Assembly (NCBI GenBank): GCA_001023535.1
Contig: CP011020.1
Location: 1,016,001 to 1,080,000 of the forward strand
Direction of reading: 5' to 3'
DNA from: Pseudomonas chlororaphis
GTDB taxonomy: Bacteria > Pseudomonadota > Gammaproteobacteria > Pseudomonadales > Pseudomonadaceae
Length of the DNA: 64,000 nucleotides
Shown here: positions 49,390 to 57,591 of the stretch, one piece after another
Numbering within the stretch: position 1 is the stretch's first letter
Layout: each line of letters opens with the position of its first letter
Made by a program: the position numbers and the translations under genes
The notes under the pieces: model-generated
Databases searched by the model: none
The model's input: the letters and a program-made list of their open reading frames with translations, nothing else
Told to the model about the DNA's origin: nothing

Positions 49390-49917
49390 ATGACCACTTC
49401 CAGTCCATATCAAGCCCGTTCGCGGATCGGGGATTGCATCTATCCCCAAAAGGCACTCAGTACGCGACTGCAGTATCCCTCGGCCCGGGATTTTCAAGTC
49501 CTGCGGACAGCGGACGGACGCGGTTTCGCCGTCATCACTCAGCGAAACTTCGCCCCCATGGAACGCATCTGCCGGGTTTCGGGGCTACTGGTGGGCCGAC
49601 GAGGCCCGCATACACTGCAGATATTGCCGGACGTGCACATGTACGACCCGCACTTCGCCGGCCTGTTGGAGCATTCCTGCAATCCGAACGTCTTTCTCGA
49701 CATGAGCGAATTGTGGCTGTGGGCCCTGACCCGCATCGTCAGGGGCGACGGCCTGACCACCGACCGCGCCAGCACCGAACAGAAGCTGTATCGCCAGTTT
49801 GCCTGTCGGTGCGGTTCGTCCAACTGTCACGGTTGGATCACAGGTTATGACGAACCGCCCAACGAGCAGGGGATGGAGTTCCTACAGCACTGGCGCCATC
49901 GGTGTCATCGCGATTGA
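49390..49917 (+). CDS. SET-domain protein
   Basis: A 175-residue protein with the features of a small bacterial SET protein (lysine methyltransferase fold). It has FQVLRTADGRGFAVITQRNFAPMERI near the start and the core motif LLEHSCNPNVFLDM (an NHSCxPN relative, about residues 95-108). A post-SET-like zinc cluster CRCGSSNCHGWITGYD follows (about 143-158). Histone methyltransferases share this fold; bacterial targets are mostly unknown. AAGGA precedes the ATG at 49390. It stands alone, 10 bases from the convergent carbonic anhydrase gene, and has a pair of CTGTCA palindromes upstream. Confidence 0.75.
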   Translation: MTTSSPYQARSRIGDCIYPQKALSTRLQYPSARDFQVLRTADGRGFAVITQRNFAPMERICRVSGLLVGRRGPHTLQILPDVHMYDPHFAGLLEHSCNPNVFLDMSELWLWALTRIVRGDGLTTDRASTEQKLYRQFACRCGSSNCHGWITGYDEPPNEQGMEFLQHWRHRCHRD

Positions 49918-49927
49918 CCCGCCGAGG

Positions 49928-50572
49928 TCACGGCGCGCCGACGGGACGCAACCGATACTGCGGCGGCAACTGCTCGAAACCACTGATGGTGGTGTCCAGG
50001 CTTTTCCAGCGCCCATCCTTGATGCCGTAGATGCAACCGTGGATCGACAGCTTCTGCCCGCGATGCCAGGCGTTCTGGACAATGCTGGTATGGCCGACGT
50101 TGGCCACCTGCTGGATCACGTTGAGCTCGCACAGGCGATCCACGCGCTCCTCTTCGGTTGGCAATTGGGCCAGCGTCTCACGGTGCTCGTAGTACAGGTC
50201 GCGGATCGAGCGCAGCCAACCGTCGATCAGGCCCAACTGGCGGTCCTGCATCGAGGCCCGCACGCCACCACAGCCGTAGTGGCCGGTCACCAGGATGTGC
50301 TTGACCTTCAGCACGTCCACCGCGTACTGGATCACCGACAGGCAATTGAGGTCGGTGTGCAACACCACGTTGGCCACGTTGCGGTGGACGAACAGGTCGC
50401 CCGGCAACATGCCGACGATTTCGTTGGCGGGCACCCGCGCGTCGGAACAGCCGATCCACAGGTACTCCGGGGTCTGCTGACGAGCCAGCTTGGCGAAGAA
50501 GTCAGGATCCTCCTGCTTGATCGCATCGGCCCAGCGCGCGTTGTTATCAATCAGATCTTGTAATTCGTTCAT
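49928..50572 (-). CDS. can: Beta-class carbonic anhydrase
   Basis: A 214-residue cytosolic zinc enzyme interconverting CO2 and bicarbonate. The zinc ligands are visible: Cys and the paired Asp-Arg in WIGCSDARVPANEI (about residue 42) and His-x-x-Cys in LVTGHYGCGGVRAS (about 98-101). Length and pattern match E. coli Can. Monocistronic, convergent with the SET gene and divergent from the acidic protein gene. It returns the window to the backbone order shared with other pseudomonads. Confidence 0.95.
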   Translation of the reverse strand: MNELQDLIDNNARWADAIKQEDPDFFAKLARQQTPEYLWIGCSDARVPANEIVGMLPGDLFVHRNVANVVLHTDLNCLSVIQYAVDVLKVKHILVTGHYGCGGVRASMQDRQLGLIDGWLRSIRDLYYEHRETLAQLPTEEERVDRLCELNVIQQVANVGHTSIVQNAWHRGQKLSIHGCIYGIKDGRWKSLDTTISGFEQLPPQYRLRPVGAP

Positions 50573-50605
50573 GCTTCTTGCCCTCGAGAATAGTGCGCAA
50601 CTTTG

Positions 50606-50639
50606 ACAGCCGACAGGCTGTAGAGGTCACTTCGGTGAC
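50606..50639 (+). promoter_or_regulatory. Two tandem small hairpins upstream of the acidic protein gene
   Basis: ACAGCC-GACA-GGCTGT at 50606-50621 and GTCAC-TTCG-GTGAC at 50626-50639, in the 128-base gap between the divergent can and 50700 genes. The second has a stable UUCG-type tetraloop. Possibly part of an mRNA leader. Confidence 0.35.
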
Positions 50640-50699
50640 GCCGTTGGAATTCTCGGCACCGCGGCGGGTCCACCCAGTAACACAGTATGAGGAATTGCC

Positions 50700-51104
50700 A
50701 TGAATGATTCACGACGTCCCTTCGACGCAGCGCAGCCGGAACCGATCGACGACAACGAAGACCGCATGGGCTCGATGCACGAGCTGGCATTCGACGACGA
50801 ACAGCCCAGCGCGAAGATCGGCGACGAGCTGCCGGAAAACGAGCGCGAACACCTGATGCCCCGTGAGCGGGTGCGCGAAGCGGGCCTGACCGGCGCCTCG
50901 ACGGATGATCACCAGCCGACCGACGACGACCTGAGCCCCGAGACCCTGATTCGCGAAGACGGCGCCCGGGATGCCCTCGAAGCGGGCGACGATGGCCAGG
51001 CGGATTGGGACCTGAGCGTGGTGGATGAGGATGACATCGGTGGCGGCGATGGCCTGGACGAGGCCGAAATGTCCGACATCGATCCGCTGGATGGTAAGCG
51101 CTAG
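50700..51104 (+). CDS. Acidic, probably disordered hypothetical protein (134 aa)
   Basis: A 134-residue protein with roughly one third Asp and Glu, beginning MNDSRRPFDAAQPEPIDDNED and ending MSDIDPLDGKR. No hydrophobic core, signal peptide or recognisable domain, so it is likely largely disordered. GAGG precedes the ATG. Similar genes in Pseudomonas are sometimes labelled serine kinase/phosphatase, but no kinase or phosphatase motif is visible and that label is not supported here. Followed directly by a REP pair. Confidence 0.65.
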   Translation: MNDSRRPFDAAQPEPIDDNEDRMGSMHELAFDDEQPSAKIGDELPENEREHLMPRERVREAGLTGASTDDHQPTDDDLSPETLIREDGARDALEAGDDGQADWDLSVVDEDDIGGGDGLDEAEMSDIDPLDGKR

Positions 51105-51112
51105 ACCTCTCA

Positions 51113-51202
51113 TGTGGGAGCGGGCTTGCTCGCGAATGCGGTGTGTCAGTTAACGAGTCTTTCGGCTGACACACCGCATTCGCGAGCAAGCCCGCTCCCA
51201 CA
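51113..51202. repeat. REP/BIME inverted pair, GCGAGC-core family
   Basis: A nearly perfect long inverted repeat: GTGGGAGCGGGCTTGCTCGC through GAATGCGGTGTGTCAG, and its complement, around TTAACGAGTCTTTCGG. The most intact pair in the window, between the convergent 50700 and rimI genes. Confidence 0.92.
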
Positions 51203-51229
51203 AGGGCATGCGTCATGCCCGTTGGACCA

Positions 51230-51682
51230 TCAATCCACCAGCGTGCACGCCATGACCACTGCGTCTTCACGCCCGCCCACCGCCGGGTAGTAATCGCGGC
51301 GCCGGCCGATTTCGTTGAAACCGTAGCGCTCATACAGCCGAAACGCCGTGCGGTTGCTGTCGCGCACTTCCAGGAAGCACTCCCGGGCCTCGGCCTTGTA
51401 GGCGATGGACATGAGGTGTTCCAGCAGGCGCAAGCCCAGGCCGCGGCCCTGGTTTTCCGGCTTGACGGTGATGTTGAGCAGGTGCGCCTCATCCAGGATG
51501 ATCTGGACCACGCCATGACCCACCTGCTGCTGGCCTTCGAACATCAGCCAGATCTGGTACTTGCCCAGCCCGTCGAGAAAGATGCCCCGGGTCCAAGGGT
51601 GGCTGTAGGCGGCGTATTCGACTTTCAGCACAGCGTCGAGGTCCGCCTCGGTCATCGGGCGGAACGATACAGCGTCACTCAT
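51230..51682 (-). CDS. rimI: Ribosomal protein S18 alanine N-acetyltransferase
   Basis: A 150-residue GNAT acetyltransferase that acetylates the N-terminal alanine of ribosomal protein S18. The acetyl-CoA loop is ITVKPENQGRGLGLRLLEHLM (about residues 73-93), followed by FLEVRDSNRTAFRLYERYGFNEIG. Overlaps the end of the holD gene by eight bases, the same holD-rimI order as in E. coli. Confidence 0.92.
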   Translation of the reverse strand: MSDAVSFRPMTEADLDAVLKVEYAAYSHPWTRGIFLDGLGKYQIWLMFEGQQQVGHGVVQIILDEAHLLNITVKPENQGRGLGLRLLEHLMSIAYKAEARECFLEVRDSNRTAFRLYERYGFNEIGRRRDYYPAVGGREDAVVMACTLVD

Positions 51683-52475
51683 TCGATTCTTTCCAACGCG
51701 CCATCAGCCGGCGCATGGCTTGCCAGACGTCAGCCTTGCGCTGTGGCGTTTCCATTAACAGTTCCAGCCCGGGCAACGCCCAGGCCGAGCCCAGGCCTTC
51801 GACCTGCAGTTCGCGATTGAATGCCTGCGCGTCTGCCTCGCCGGCGAACTTCACCGCCGGCAGGCCGATCAGCCACAGGCACACGCAGGGCTCGTCCTCG
51901 AGCCGGGCCGAGACAAATCCCTGGACGAAATCCCGCGCCGCCTCCGGCCCCTGGTCCAGTGCCCCACGGGACAACAGCGGCCAGCGCACCGGCTCGCCGA
52001 TGATCTGCGGGCTGTCCGGCAGGCCGGCGGCGCGCAGCATGTCCTTGAGCAGCAGGTAGGCCGGGTCTCGGCTCTGGAACGGCTCGCCGGTGGGCAACTC
52101 CACCAGCAGCAGGCAACGTCCCGCGCGCAGCAGTTGCAAGGCGAACCGCGGTGGCGCGACCGGAGGGGCCTTGTCCGGGGCCGCGGCCTCTTCGGCCTCT
52201 TCCATCGGCTTGGCGTTGGTACGAGTCGAGGCCAGGCTCGGACGCGGCACTTCGATTTTCGGCCGCTCGGGTTTAGGCCGCTCGGGCATCGGCACCGACG
52301 GTTCGGCGGGCGCCCGGGCCACCGGCATCGCCGGCACCGGCGCAACGTCCAGCGGCTCGGGCGTGTCCAGCAGCTCGGGCCGCGACGGGGCGGCGAAGGG
52401 CAATTCGGTACGCGGCAGCCAACTGACCACCTGCATGGCGGTCAGATAGGCGCGGCGACGAGACTCGATAAGCAA
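51675..52475 (-). CDS. holD: DNA polymerase III psi subunit, extended pseudomonad type
   Basis: A 266-residue protein, about twice the length of E. coli psi. The N-terminal SRRRAYLTAMQVVSWLPRTELP lines up with the chi-binding start of E. coli HolD (SRRDWQLQQLGITQW). A low-complexity Pro/Ala/Glu linker (about 30-105) follows, and the C-terminal half carries the psi-like fold (LLRAGRCLLLVELPTGEP). Position immediately upstream of rimI supports it, and a divergent ('cryptic') psi has been described in P. aeruginosa at the equivalent locus. The start is TTG at 52475, needed to keep the conserved N-terminus; an ATG at 52436 would lose it. Confidence 0.75.
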   Translation of the reverse strand: MLIESRRRAYLTAMQVVSWLPRTELPFAAPSRPELLDTPEPLDVAPVPAMPVARAPAEPSVPMPERPKPERPKIEVPRPSLASTRTNAKPMEEAEEAAAPDKAPPVAPPRFALQLLRAGRCLLLVELPTGEPFQSRDPAYLLLKDMLRAAGLPDSPQIIGEPVRWPLLSRGALDQGPEAARDFVQGFVSARLEDEPCVCLWLIGLPAVKFAGEADAQAFNRELQVEGLGSAWALPGLELLMETPQRKADVWQAMRRLMARWKESNE

Positions 52476-52655
52476 GGGTCGGCCACTTGTGGATAACGGA
52501 AAGTGGGAGGGATTCTACCGCCCTTCGACGCGGATCGCTTCCCTGTTGAGCCAATAGTTGGGCGATCCGCACGACAGTCCGTCTCAGGGGTGAATCGCAA
52601 CCGGCCCGATGCAGTACAATCGCCGCTTTTAATTGCCAACCCGACGGCCATTGCG

Positions 52656-53936
52656 ATGATCGAACCCAAGCGCGTCTTGCGCGCCCTCGCTGAACACTGG
52701 GCATTGCTGGAACCTTTGTGCGAGCACTTCGACCAGGGCACCCTGAGCCTCAACGAACTGCGTTCACAACTGGCCGCCCAACAACTGGACAGCACGCCCC
52801 AGGACATCACCAACCTGCTGGACGTGTGGATCCGCCTGGACATCCTGGTGCCGGTGGCAAAAAGCCCGAACCGCTTCGAACTGAACGCCCAGATCCACGA
52901 TTTCCTCGCCTACCTGCGTCGCGAACACCGCCTGGGCCTGTGCCTGGAGATCGAAGCCTACCTGCGCCACCTCGAACGCCTGGCCGGCTATATCCAGGAC
53001 GCCTTCGACGTGCGCGACGGTAATGACCTCGCCCGCCAACTGCGGCTTCTGGACATGCGCGTGCGCGACGTCCTGAAGAAACTCGCCAATGACGAACAGG
53101 CCCTGGTGGCCGTGGCCGAACGCGCCAAGACCAGCGACCGGCAGATCCCGCTGCGCCAGCGTTATGCCGAAGTCCTGGCAACCTGGGACGAATACGTCGA
53201 GCCGATGATCCAGCTGGTAAACGCCGACGGTGCCTTCGAGCAGGGCGTGCGCAAGGTCGAGAACGTGCTGTTGCGCATGCTCACCGAACAACAGCGCCTC
53301 GGCCACCTGGTGGACGACGACATGCTCCTGCGCACCCACGCCCGTATCCTCGAGATGCAGACCAGCGCCCAGTTGACCCTGCGTCATGCCCGTGAACTGT
53401 TGCTGCCGCTGCGCGAAGAAGCCCGCCGTCACAACGCCGTGACCCGTGGCGCCGCGCTGGCCCTGGCCGCCATTCGCCGCAAAGGCCTCGATGCCGTGCC
53501 CCAGGCGGCCATGCCGCTGTTCACCCGGCCGCAAAGTACCTTCCTCGGCAGTGCCAGCCAGGTGGAAGCCTATGTCTACGCCCTGGCCCGCTTCGAGCCG
53601 AAACCGGCGCGCTTCCCCAAGTCCCACAAGACCCACAAGGGTGGCGACGCCCCACGCGCGCCGCGCACCGCACGCGAGATGGTCGAGCGCTGCGAAGAGG
53701 CGCTGCCGATGCCGGACCTGATGACCTGGCTGCTGGAGCAGGAACCGGACAGCGCCACCGACGAATTGCTGTACTGGTTCTCGCGCCTGTCGCGGGAAAA
53801 ACGTTTCAAGCGCGAGCGTCTGGAACGCCGCGAATACTACACTCACGAGCATCAGGTCAGCCTGCGCTCCTTCGCCCTGCTCTCGGCCCGCGACAACGCT
53901 GCCGAGGATTCTGCGAGCATCCCCCATGCATCTTGA
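52656..53936 (+). CDS. mksF: Condensin subunit MksF (kleisin)
   Basis: A 426-residue, largely helical protein starting MIEPKRVLRALAEHWALLEPL, the kleisin-like subunit of the MukBEF-like MksBEF condensin. It should bridge MksB heads and bind MksE. Length and position as first gene of a three-gene operon match P. aeruginosa. ATG at 52656 chosen; the extra upstream residues overlap the holD promoter gap. Its end overlaps mksE by 11 bases. Chromosome organisation is the established role of MksBEF in P. aeruginosa. Confidence 0.9.
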   Translation: MIEPKRVLRALAEHWALLEPLCEHFDQGTLSLNELRSQLAAQQLDSTPQDITNLLDVWIRLDILVPVAKSPNRFELNAQIHDFLAYLRREHRLGLCLEIEAYLRHLERLAGYIQDAFDVRDGNDLARQLRLLDMRVRDVLKKLANDEQALVAVAERAKTSDRQIPLRQRYAEVLATWDEYVEPMIQLVNADGAFEQGVRKVENVLLRMLTEQQRLGHLVDDDMLLRTHARILEMQTSAQLTLRHARELLLPLREEARRHNAVTRGAALALAAIRRKGLDAVPQAAMPLFTRPQSTFLGSASQVEAYVYALARFEPKPARFPKSHKTHKGGDAPRAPRTAREMVERCEEALPMPDLMTWLLEQEPDSATDELLYWFSRLSREKRFKRERLERREYYTHEHQVSLRSFALLSARDNAAEDSASIPHAS

Positions 53937-54627
53937 TCTATCCGAACTGTCCCAGCTGGCGCCGATCTTCCGCGAGCTGTTCAAGGGCTACCACGTCAGC
54001 CGGCGCGACCCTGAGTTGTACGCCCAACTGTCCAACTTCCAGGACCAGTACCGCACCTTGTTCAAGGCCTTGGGCTTCGAACTGGTGTGCGACACCCGCG
54101 GCTTTTATTACTTCGTGCCGGACCTGGCTGCCGCGGCGGTGAACAAGACCGCCCAGCGCCTGGCCCTGTTCACGTTCATCCTGGTCGAACACCTGGCCGA
54201 CCAGGGCCGCGACCCGATCGCCGTGCTCGATGGCGGCAGCCTGGGCCGCGATGAGCTGCCTTCGTTGCTGGAAAAGTACCGCGACCTGTTCATCCAGGCC
54301 GAAGTCCAGACCCAGGAAGAACTGGAAGAGAAAATCATGCGCCGCATGACCCAGCTGGGTTTTGCCAGCGAAGACAACGGCGTGTACCGCTTCTTGCCGC
54401 CGATGCACCGCTTCCTCGACGTCTGCCTGTCGGTCCAGCAGGACCGTGACCTGGCCGCCAGCGTGCACAGCGTGCTGCCGTTGCCGGCGCCGGTGCTGAT
54501 CGACGAAGACAGCGACGAGAAACTGCTGCAGACCGACGACCCGCTCGACCTGGCCCCTTTTGAAGACGAGAGCGAAGAAGATGCACTGGCCCGCGCCATT
54601 GCCGAAGAACAGGAGACCGACGCATGA
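53926..54627 (+). CDS. mksE: Condensin subunit MksE
   Basis: A 233-residue protein with the winged-helix (kite) character expected of MksE, beginning MHLDLSELSQLAPIFREL. A core helix-rich region with RLALFTFILVEHLADQGRDP (about residues 79-98) is followed by a very acidic C-terminal tail (about 185-233). It bridges MksF in the condensin complex. Overlaps mksF at its start and mksB at its end (ATGA), so the three proteins are made from one coupled message. Confidence 0.9.
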   Translation: MHLDLSELSQLAPIFRELFKGYHVSRRDPELYAQLSNFQDQYRTLFKALGFELVCDTRGFYYFVPDLAAAAVNKTAQRLALFTFILVEHLADQGRDPIAVLDGGSLGRDELPSLLEKYRDLFIQAEVQTQEELEEKIMRRMTQLGFASEDNGVYRFLPPMHRFLDVCLSVQQDRDLAASVHSVLPLPAPVLIDEDSDEKLLQTDDPLDLAPFEDESEEDALARAIAEEQETDA

Positions 54628-57464
54628 GCCAGGAACGCTACGGCATCCGCCGCTTCGCCCTTTTGAACACCGCCGGCTACAGCCTCGGCCTGTTTCCGCT
54701 GGAAGAACCGCTGTCGGTGTATGGCGCGAACAACCTCGGTAAATCCGCCTCGATCAACGCCTTGCAGTTCCCGATTCTGGCGCGCATGTCGGACATGAGC
54801 TTCGGCAAGTACAGCCTGGAACAATCCCGGCGTTTCTACTTTGCCTCGGACACCAGCTACATCCTCGTGGAAGTCGCCCTGCCCCATGGCCCGCACGTCA
54901 TCGGCGTGGTCGGTCGCGGCCCTGGCGGCGGTTTCGGCCACCAGTTCTTTGCCTACGCCGGCAAGCTGGACCTGGCTCACTACCAGAAAGATGACACCTG
55001 CCTGCGCCAGAAGGAATTGTTCACCAACCTTGAGCGCGAAGGCCTGAAAGCCTATGAACTCAAGCCGGATGAGCTGCGGCGCCTGCTGGTGGGTGGCCAC
55101 ACCTCGATTCCTCTGGACCTGACGCTGATCCCGCTGCGCTCCACCAGCGAGCAGAGCCTCAAGACCTTCCGCGCACTGTTCATCAACCTGCTGCACATGC
55201 GCGAAATCACCGCGGCCAAGCTCAAGCAACTGTTCCTCGACGCGTTCGAACACAGCCTGCGCTCCGGCAGCGTGGACTACATTGCCGCGTGCGAAGAAGC
55301 GTTCCGTGACGTACGACGCATGGAACAGGACTACAACTCCCTGGTGGCCGCCGGCCCATTGGTGGAAGCCCTGGCCAATGGCGTGAAGCAACGCGACATC
55401 CTGCGCGGCAAACTGCATCGCCTGTCGCCGCTGCTCGACTCGCTGCTCGGCACCTGGTCGGACTACGCCAGTGCGCGCAAGGAAGAGTTGACCCTCCAGG
55501 CCGAACACTACCGTAACGAGCAGGACGCGCTGCAAAACGACCAGCGCGGCGGCACCCAGGAACTGATGCGCCTGGAGCGGGAAATCACCGGCATCCAGCG
55601 CTGGCTCGGCGAACTCTCGGTGCTCAAGCATCGGTTTGCCCTGGTCGATGACGTCAAGGTCCTGGAGCAGCAGTTGCTCGCCGCCAAGGACGCCCACGAC
55701 GAGCTGGCCGGCGCCCTGGCCCAGTCCCGGCAGTTCAGCGCCGAGGACCTGGACGAGCGTCTGCGGGACCTGGAAAAGCGCCTGAAGTCAGTCAAGCAGC
55801 AACTCGATCACGCCGACAACAACAGCTATGCGCGCCTGCGCGAGGAATTCTCCCAGCAGGACGTCGAACGCCTGATGCGCCTGTTCAACAGCGCCCTGTT
55901 CAGCTTGCCACTGGGCGAGCACGGCATCGCGTTGGACGAGGACGGTCAATGGGTCAAGTCCCTGGAGCTGATCCTCGACGGCTTCAAGGGTGAACGCTTC
56001 GAAGTGCCGGGCCTGGCCATCGACCTGTCCCACATCGAGCCTCCCGCCCTGCAGGCACTGGCCGACCGTGCCGCGTTGCGCGACCAGAAGGAACGCCTGG
56101 AAAAAGAACTCAAGCAGCTCAAGACCCAGCAGGCCGTCGCGGCCGACCGTGCGGCGAGCAAGACCCAGACCGAAGCGCTGTACCAGCAGGTCCTGGACGC
56201 GCAGAAAGCCCTGGAAGACTTCCGTCGCACCCAGACACTGAGCGCCGAGGAAGGCGAAAAGCTGGAACAACTGGCGCAGATGGAAGCCGCCCAGGACGAG
56301 CTCAAGCGTTCCAGCGATGCCTTCACCGAACGTGTCCAGCAACTCTCCGCCAAGCTGCAATTGGTGGGCCGCCAGATCGCCGACATGGAAGCCAAGCAGC
56401 GCACTCTCGACGACGCCCTGCGTCGCCGCCAGTTATTGCCGGCGGACCTGCCGTTCGGCACGCCGTTCATGGACCCGGTCGACGACTCCATGGACAACCT
56501 GTTGCCGCTGCTCAATGACTACCAGGACAGCTGGCAAGGCCTGCTGCGGGTCGATGGCCAGATCGAAGCGCTGTACGCCCAGGTACGCCTCAAGGGTGTC
56601 GCCAAGTTCGACAGCGAAGACGACATGGAGCGGCGCCTGCAACTGCTGATCAACGCCTATGCCCACCGTACCGACGAAGCCCTGACCCTGGGCAAGGCAC
56701 GGCGCGCGGCGGTGACCGACATCGCCCGGACCCTGCGCAACATTCGCAGCGACTACGACAGCCTCGAACACCAACTGGCCCTGTTCAACCGCGAGATCAA
56801 CAAGCGCCAGGTGTCCAACCTGCAGAGCTTCCGTATCGTCCTGGCGCCGAACAAGGAAGCCCTCAAGCATATCGACCAGATCATCCACAGCGCCGGCCAG
56901 TACGAGGAAGGCGAAACCCTGTCGGTGTTCGACCTCAGCCAGAGCGCGGAACAGGACAACAAGAACGAAGAGGCCAAGGAATACCTGGCGCGCCTGGTGG
57001 CGGCGAACCACAACCAACTCGGCCTCAAGGACCTGTTCGAACTGGCCTTCGAGATCACCAAGGTCAATGGCCAGCCCGTCATCCACACCGACATCGACGG
57101 TGCGGCGTCCAACGGCACCACCATGACCATCAAGGCGCTGACCAACATGTACCTGTTGCTGCACCTGATGGACCGTGAACAGGCCGGTCGCGTGCGCTTG
57201 CCGTACTACCTGGACGAAGCAGCAGACATCGACGAAAAAAACCAGGCCGCACTGCTGGAGACCAGCCTGCAGCTGGGCTTCGTGCCGATCCTGGCGAGCG
57301 TGAAGCCGCAGGTCTGCGCCAGTGTCGCCATCGATCTGGAAGGTGGCAGCGGCCCGAGCGGGATCTACATCGACGAGGCGGACTGGAAGTACATCCGTCG
57401 CCGCGATGCGGTCAAAGCCACGGTGAACGCACAGGCCGACGAGCCGGAGCTGGACCCGGTGTGA
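54624..57464 (+). CDS. mksB: Condensin SMC-like ATPase MksB
   Basis: A 946-residue SMC-like protein, the motor of the MksBEF condensin. The Walker A is the family variant GANNLGKSASIN (residues 34-45). Long coiled-coil arms run from about 270 to 750, with a hinge near 540-600. Signature and Walker B are near the C-terminus (DGAASNGTTMTIKALTNMYL, then RLPYYLDEAADIDEKN, about 835-885). No mksG (JetD-like nuclease) follows, so this is the chromosomal three-gene version rather than a plasmid-defence Wadjet system. Ends before a strong terminator. Confidence 0.93.
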   Translation: MSQERYGIRRFALLNTAGYSLGLFPLEEPLSVYGANNLGKSASINALQFPILARMSDMSFGKYSLEQSRRFYFASDTSYILVEVALPHGPHVIGVVGRGPGGGFGHQFFAYAGKLDLAHYQKDDTCLRQKELFTNLEREGLKAYELKPDELRRLLVGGHTSIPLDLTLIPLRSTSEQSLKTFRALFINLLHMREITAAKLKQLFLDAFEHSLRSGSVDYIAACEEAFRDVRRMEQDYNSLVAAGPLVEALANGVKQRDILRGKLHRLSPLLDSLLGTWSDYASARKEELTLQAEHYRNEQDALQNDQRGGTQELMRLEREITGIQRWLGELSVLKHRFALVDDVKVLEQQLLAAKDAHDELAGALAQSRQFSAEDLDERLRDLEKRLKSVKQQLDHADNNSYARLREEFSQQDVERLMRLFNSALFSLPLGEHGIALDEDGQWVKSLELILDGFKGERFEVPGLAIDLSHIEPPALQALADRAALRDQKERLEKELKQLKTQQAVAADRAASKTQTEALYQQVLDAQKALEDFRRTQTLSAEEGEKLEQLAQMEAAQDELKRSSDAFTERVQQLSAKLQLVGRQIADMEAKQRTLDDALRRRQLLPADLPFGTPFMDPVDDSMDNLLPLLNDYQDSWQGLLRVDGQIEALYAQVRLKGVAKFDSEDDMERRLQLLINAYAHRTDEALTLGKARRAAVTDIARTLRNIRSDYDSLEHQLALFNREINKRQVSNLQSFRIVLAPNKEALKHIDQIIHSAGQYEEGETLSVFDLSQSAEQDNKNEEAKEYLARLVAANHNQLGLKDLFELAFEITKVNGQPVIHTDIDGAASNGTTMTIKALTNMYLLLHLMDREQAGRVRLPYYLDEAADIDEKNQAALLETSLQLGFVPILASVKPQVCASVAIDLEGGSGPSGIYIDEADWKYIRRRDAVKATVNAQADEPELDPV

Positions 57465-57480
57465 GGTGAGTCGCCGGGCA

Positions 57481-57520
57481 TGAAAAAGGCCGTGATCCAT
57501 GGATCGCGGCCTTTTTTATT
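57481..57520 (+). terminator. Intrinsic terminator of the mks operon
   Basis: AAAAAGGCCGTGATCC pairs with GGATCGCGGCCTTTTTT, starting 17 bases after the mksB stop. Confidence 0.92.
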
Positions 57521-57564
57521 GCTCGGTGTTTTTGTTCAGGCCCCCTGGCGAGCAGGTGATCCCT

Positions 57565-57590
57565 TGTGGGAGCGAGCCTGCTCGCGAACC
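57565..57590. repeat. Single REP arm, GCGAGC-core family
   Basis: One unpaired copy (TGTGGGAGCGAGCCTGCTCG) between the converging mksB and pqiB genes. Confidence 0.7.
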
Positions 57591-57591
57591 C

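Noticed and set aside
50700..51104. Serine kinase/phosphatase label for the acidic protein
   Set aside because: No kinase or phosphatase motif is visible in the 134 residues.
52656..57464. Wadjet/JetABCD anti-plasmid defence system
   Set aside because: The JetD/MksG nuclease gene is absent; the operon ends at a terminator after mksB.
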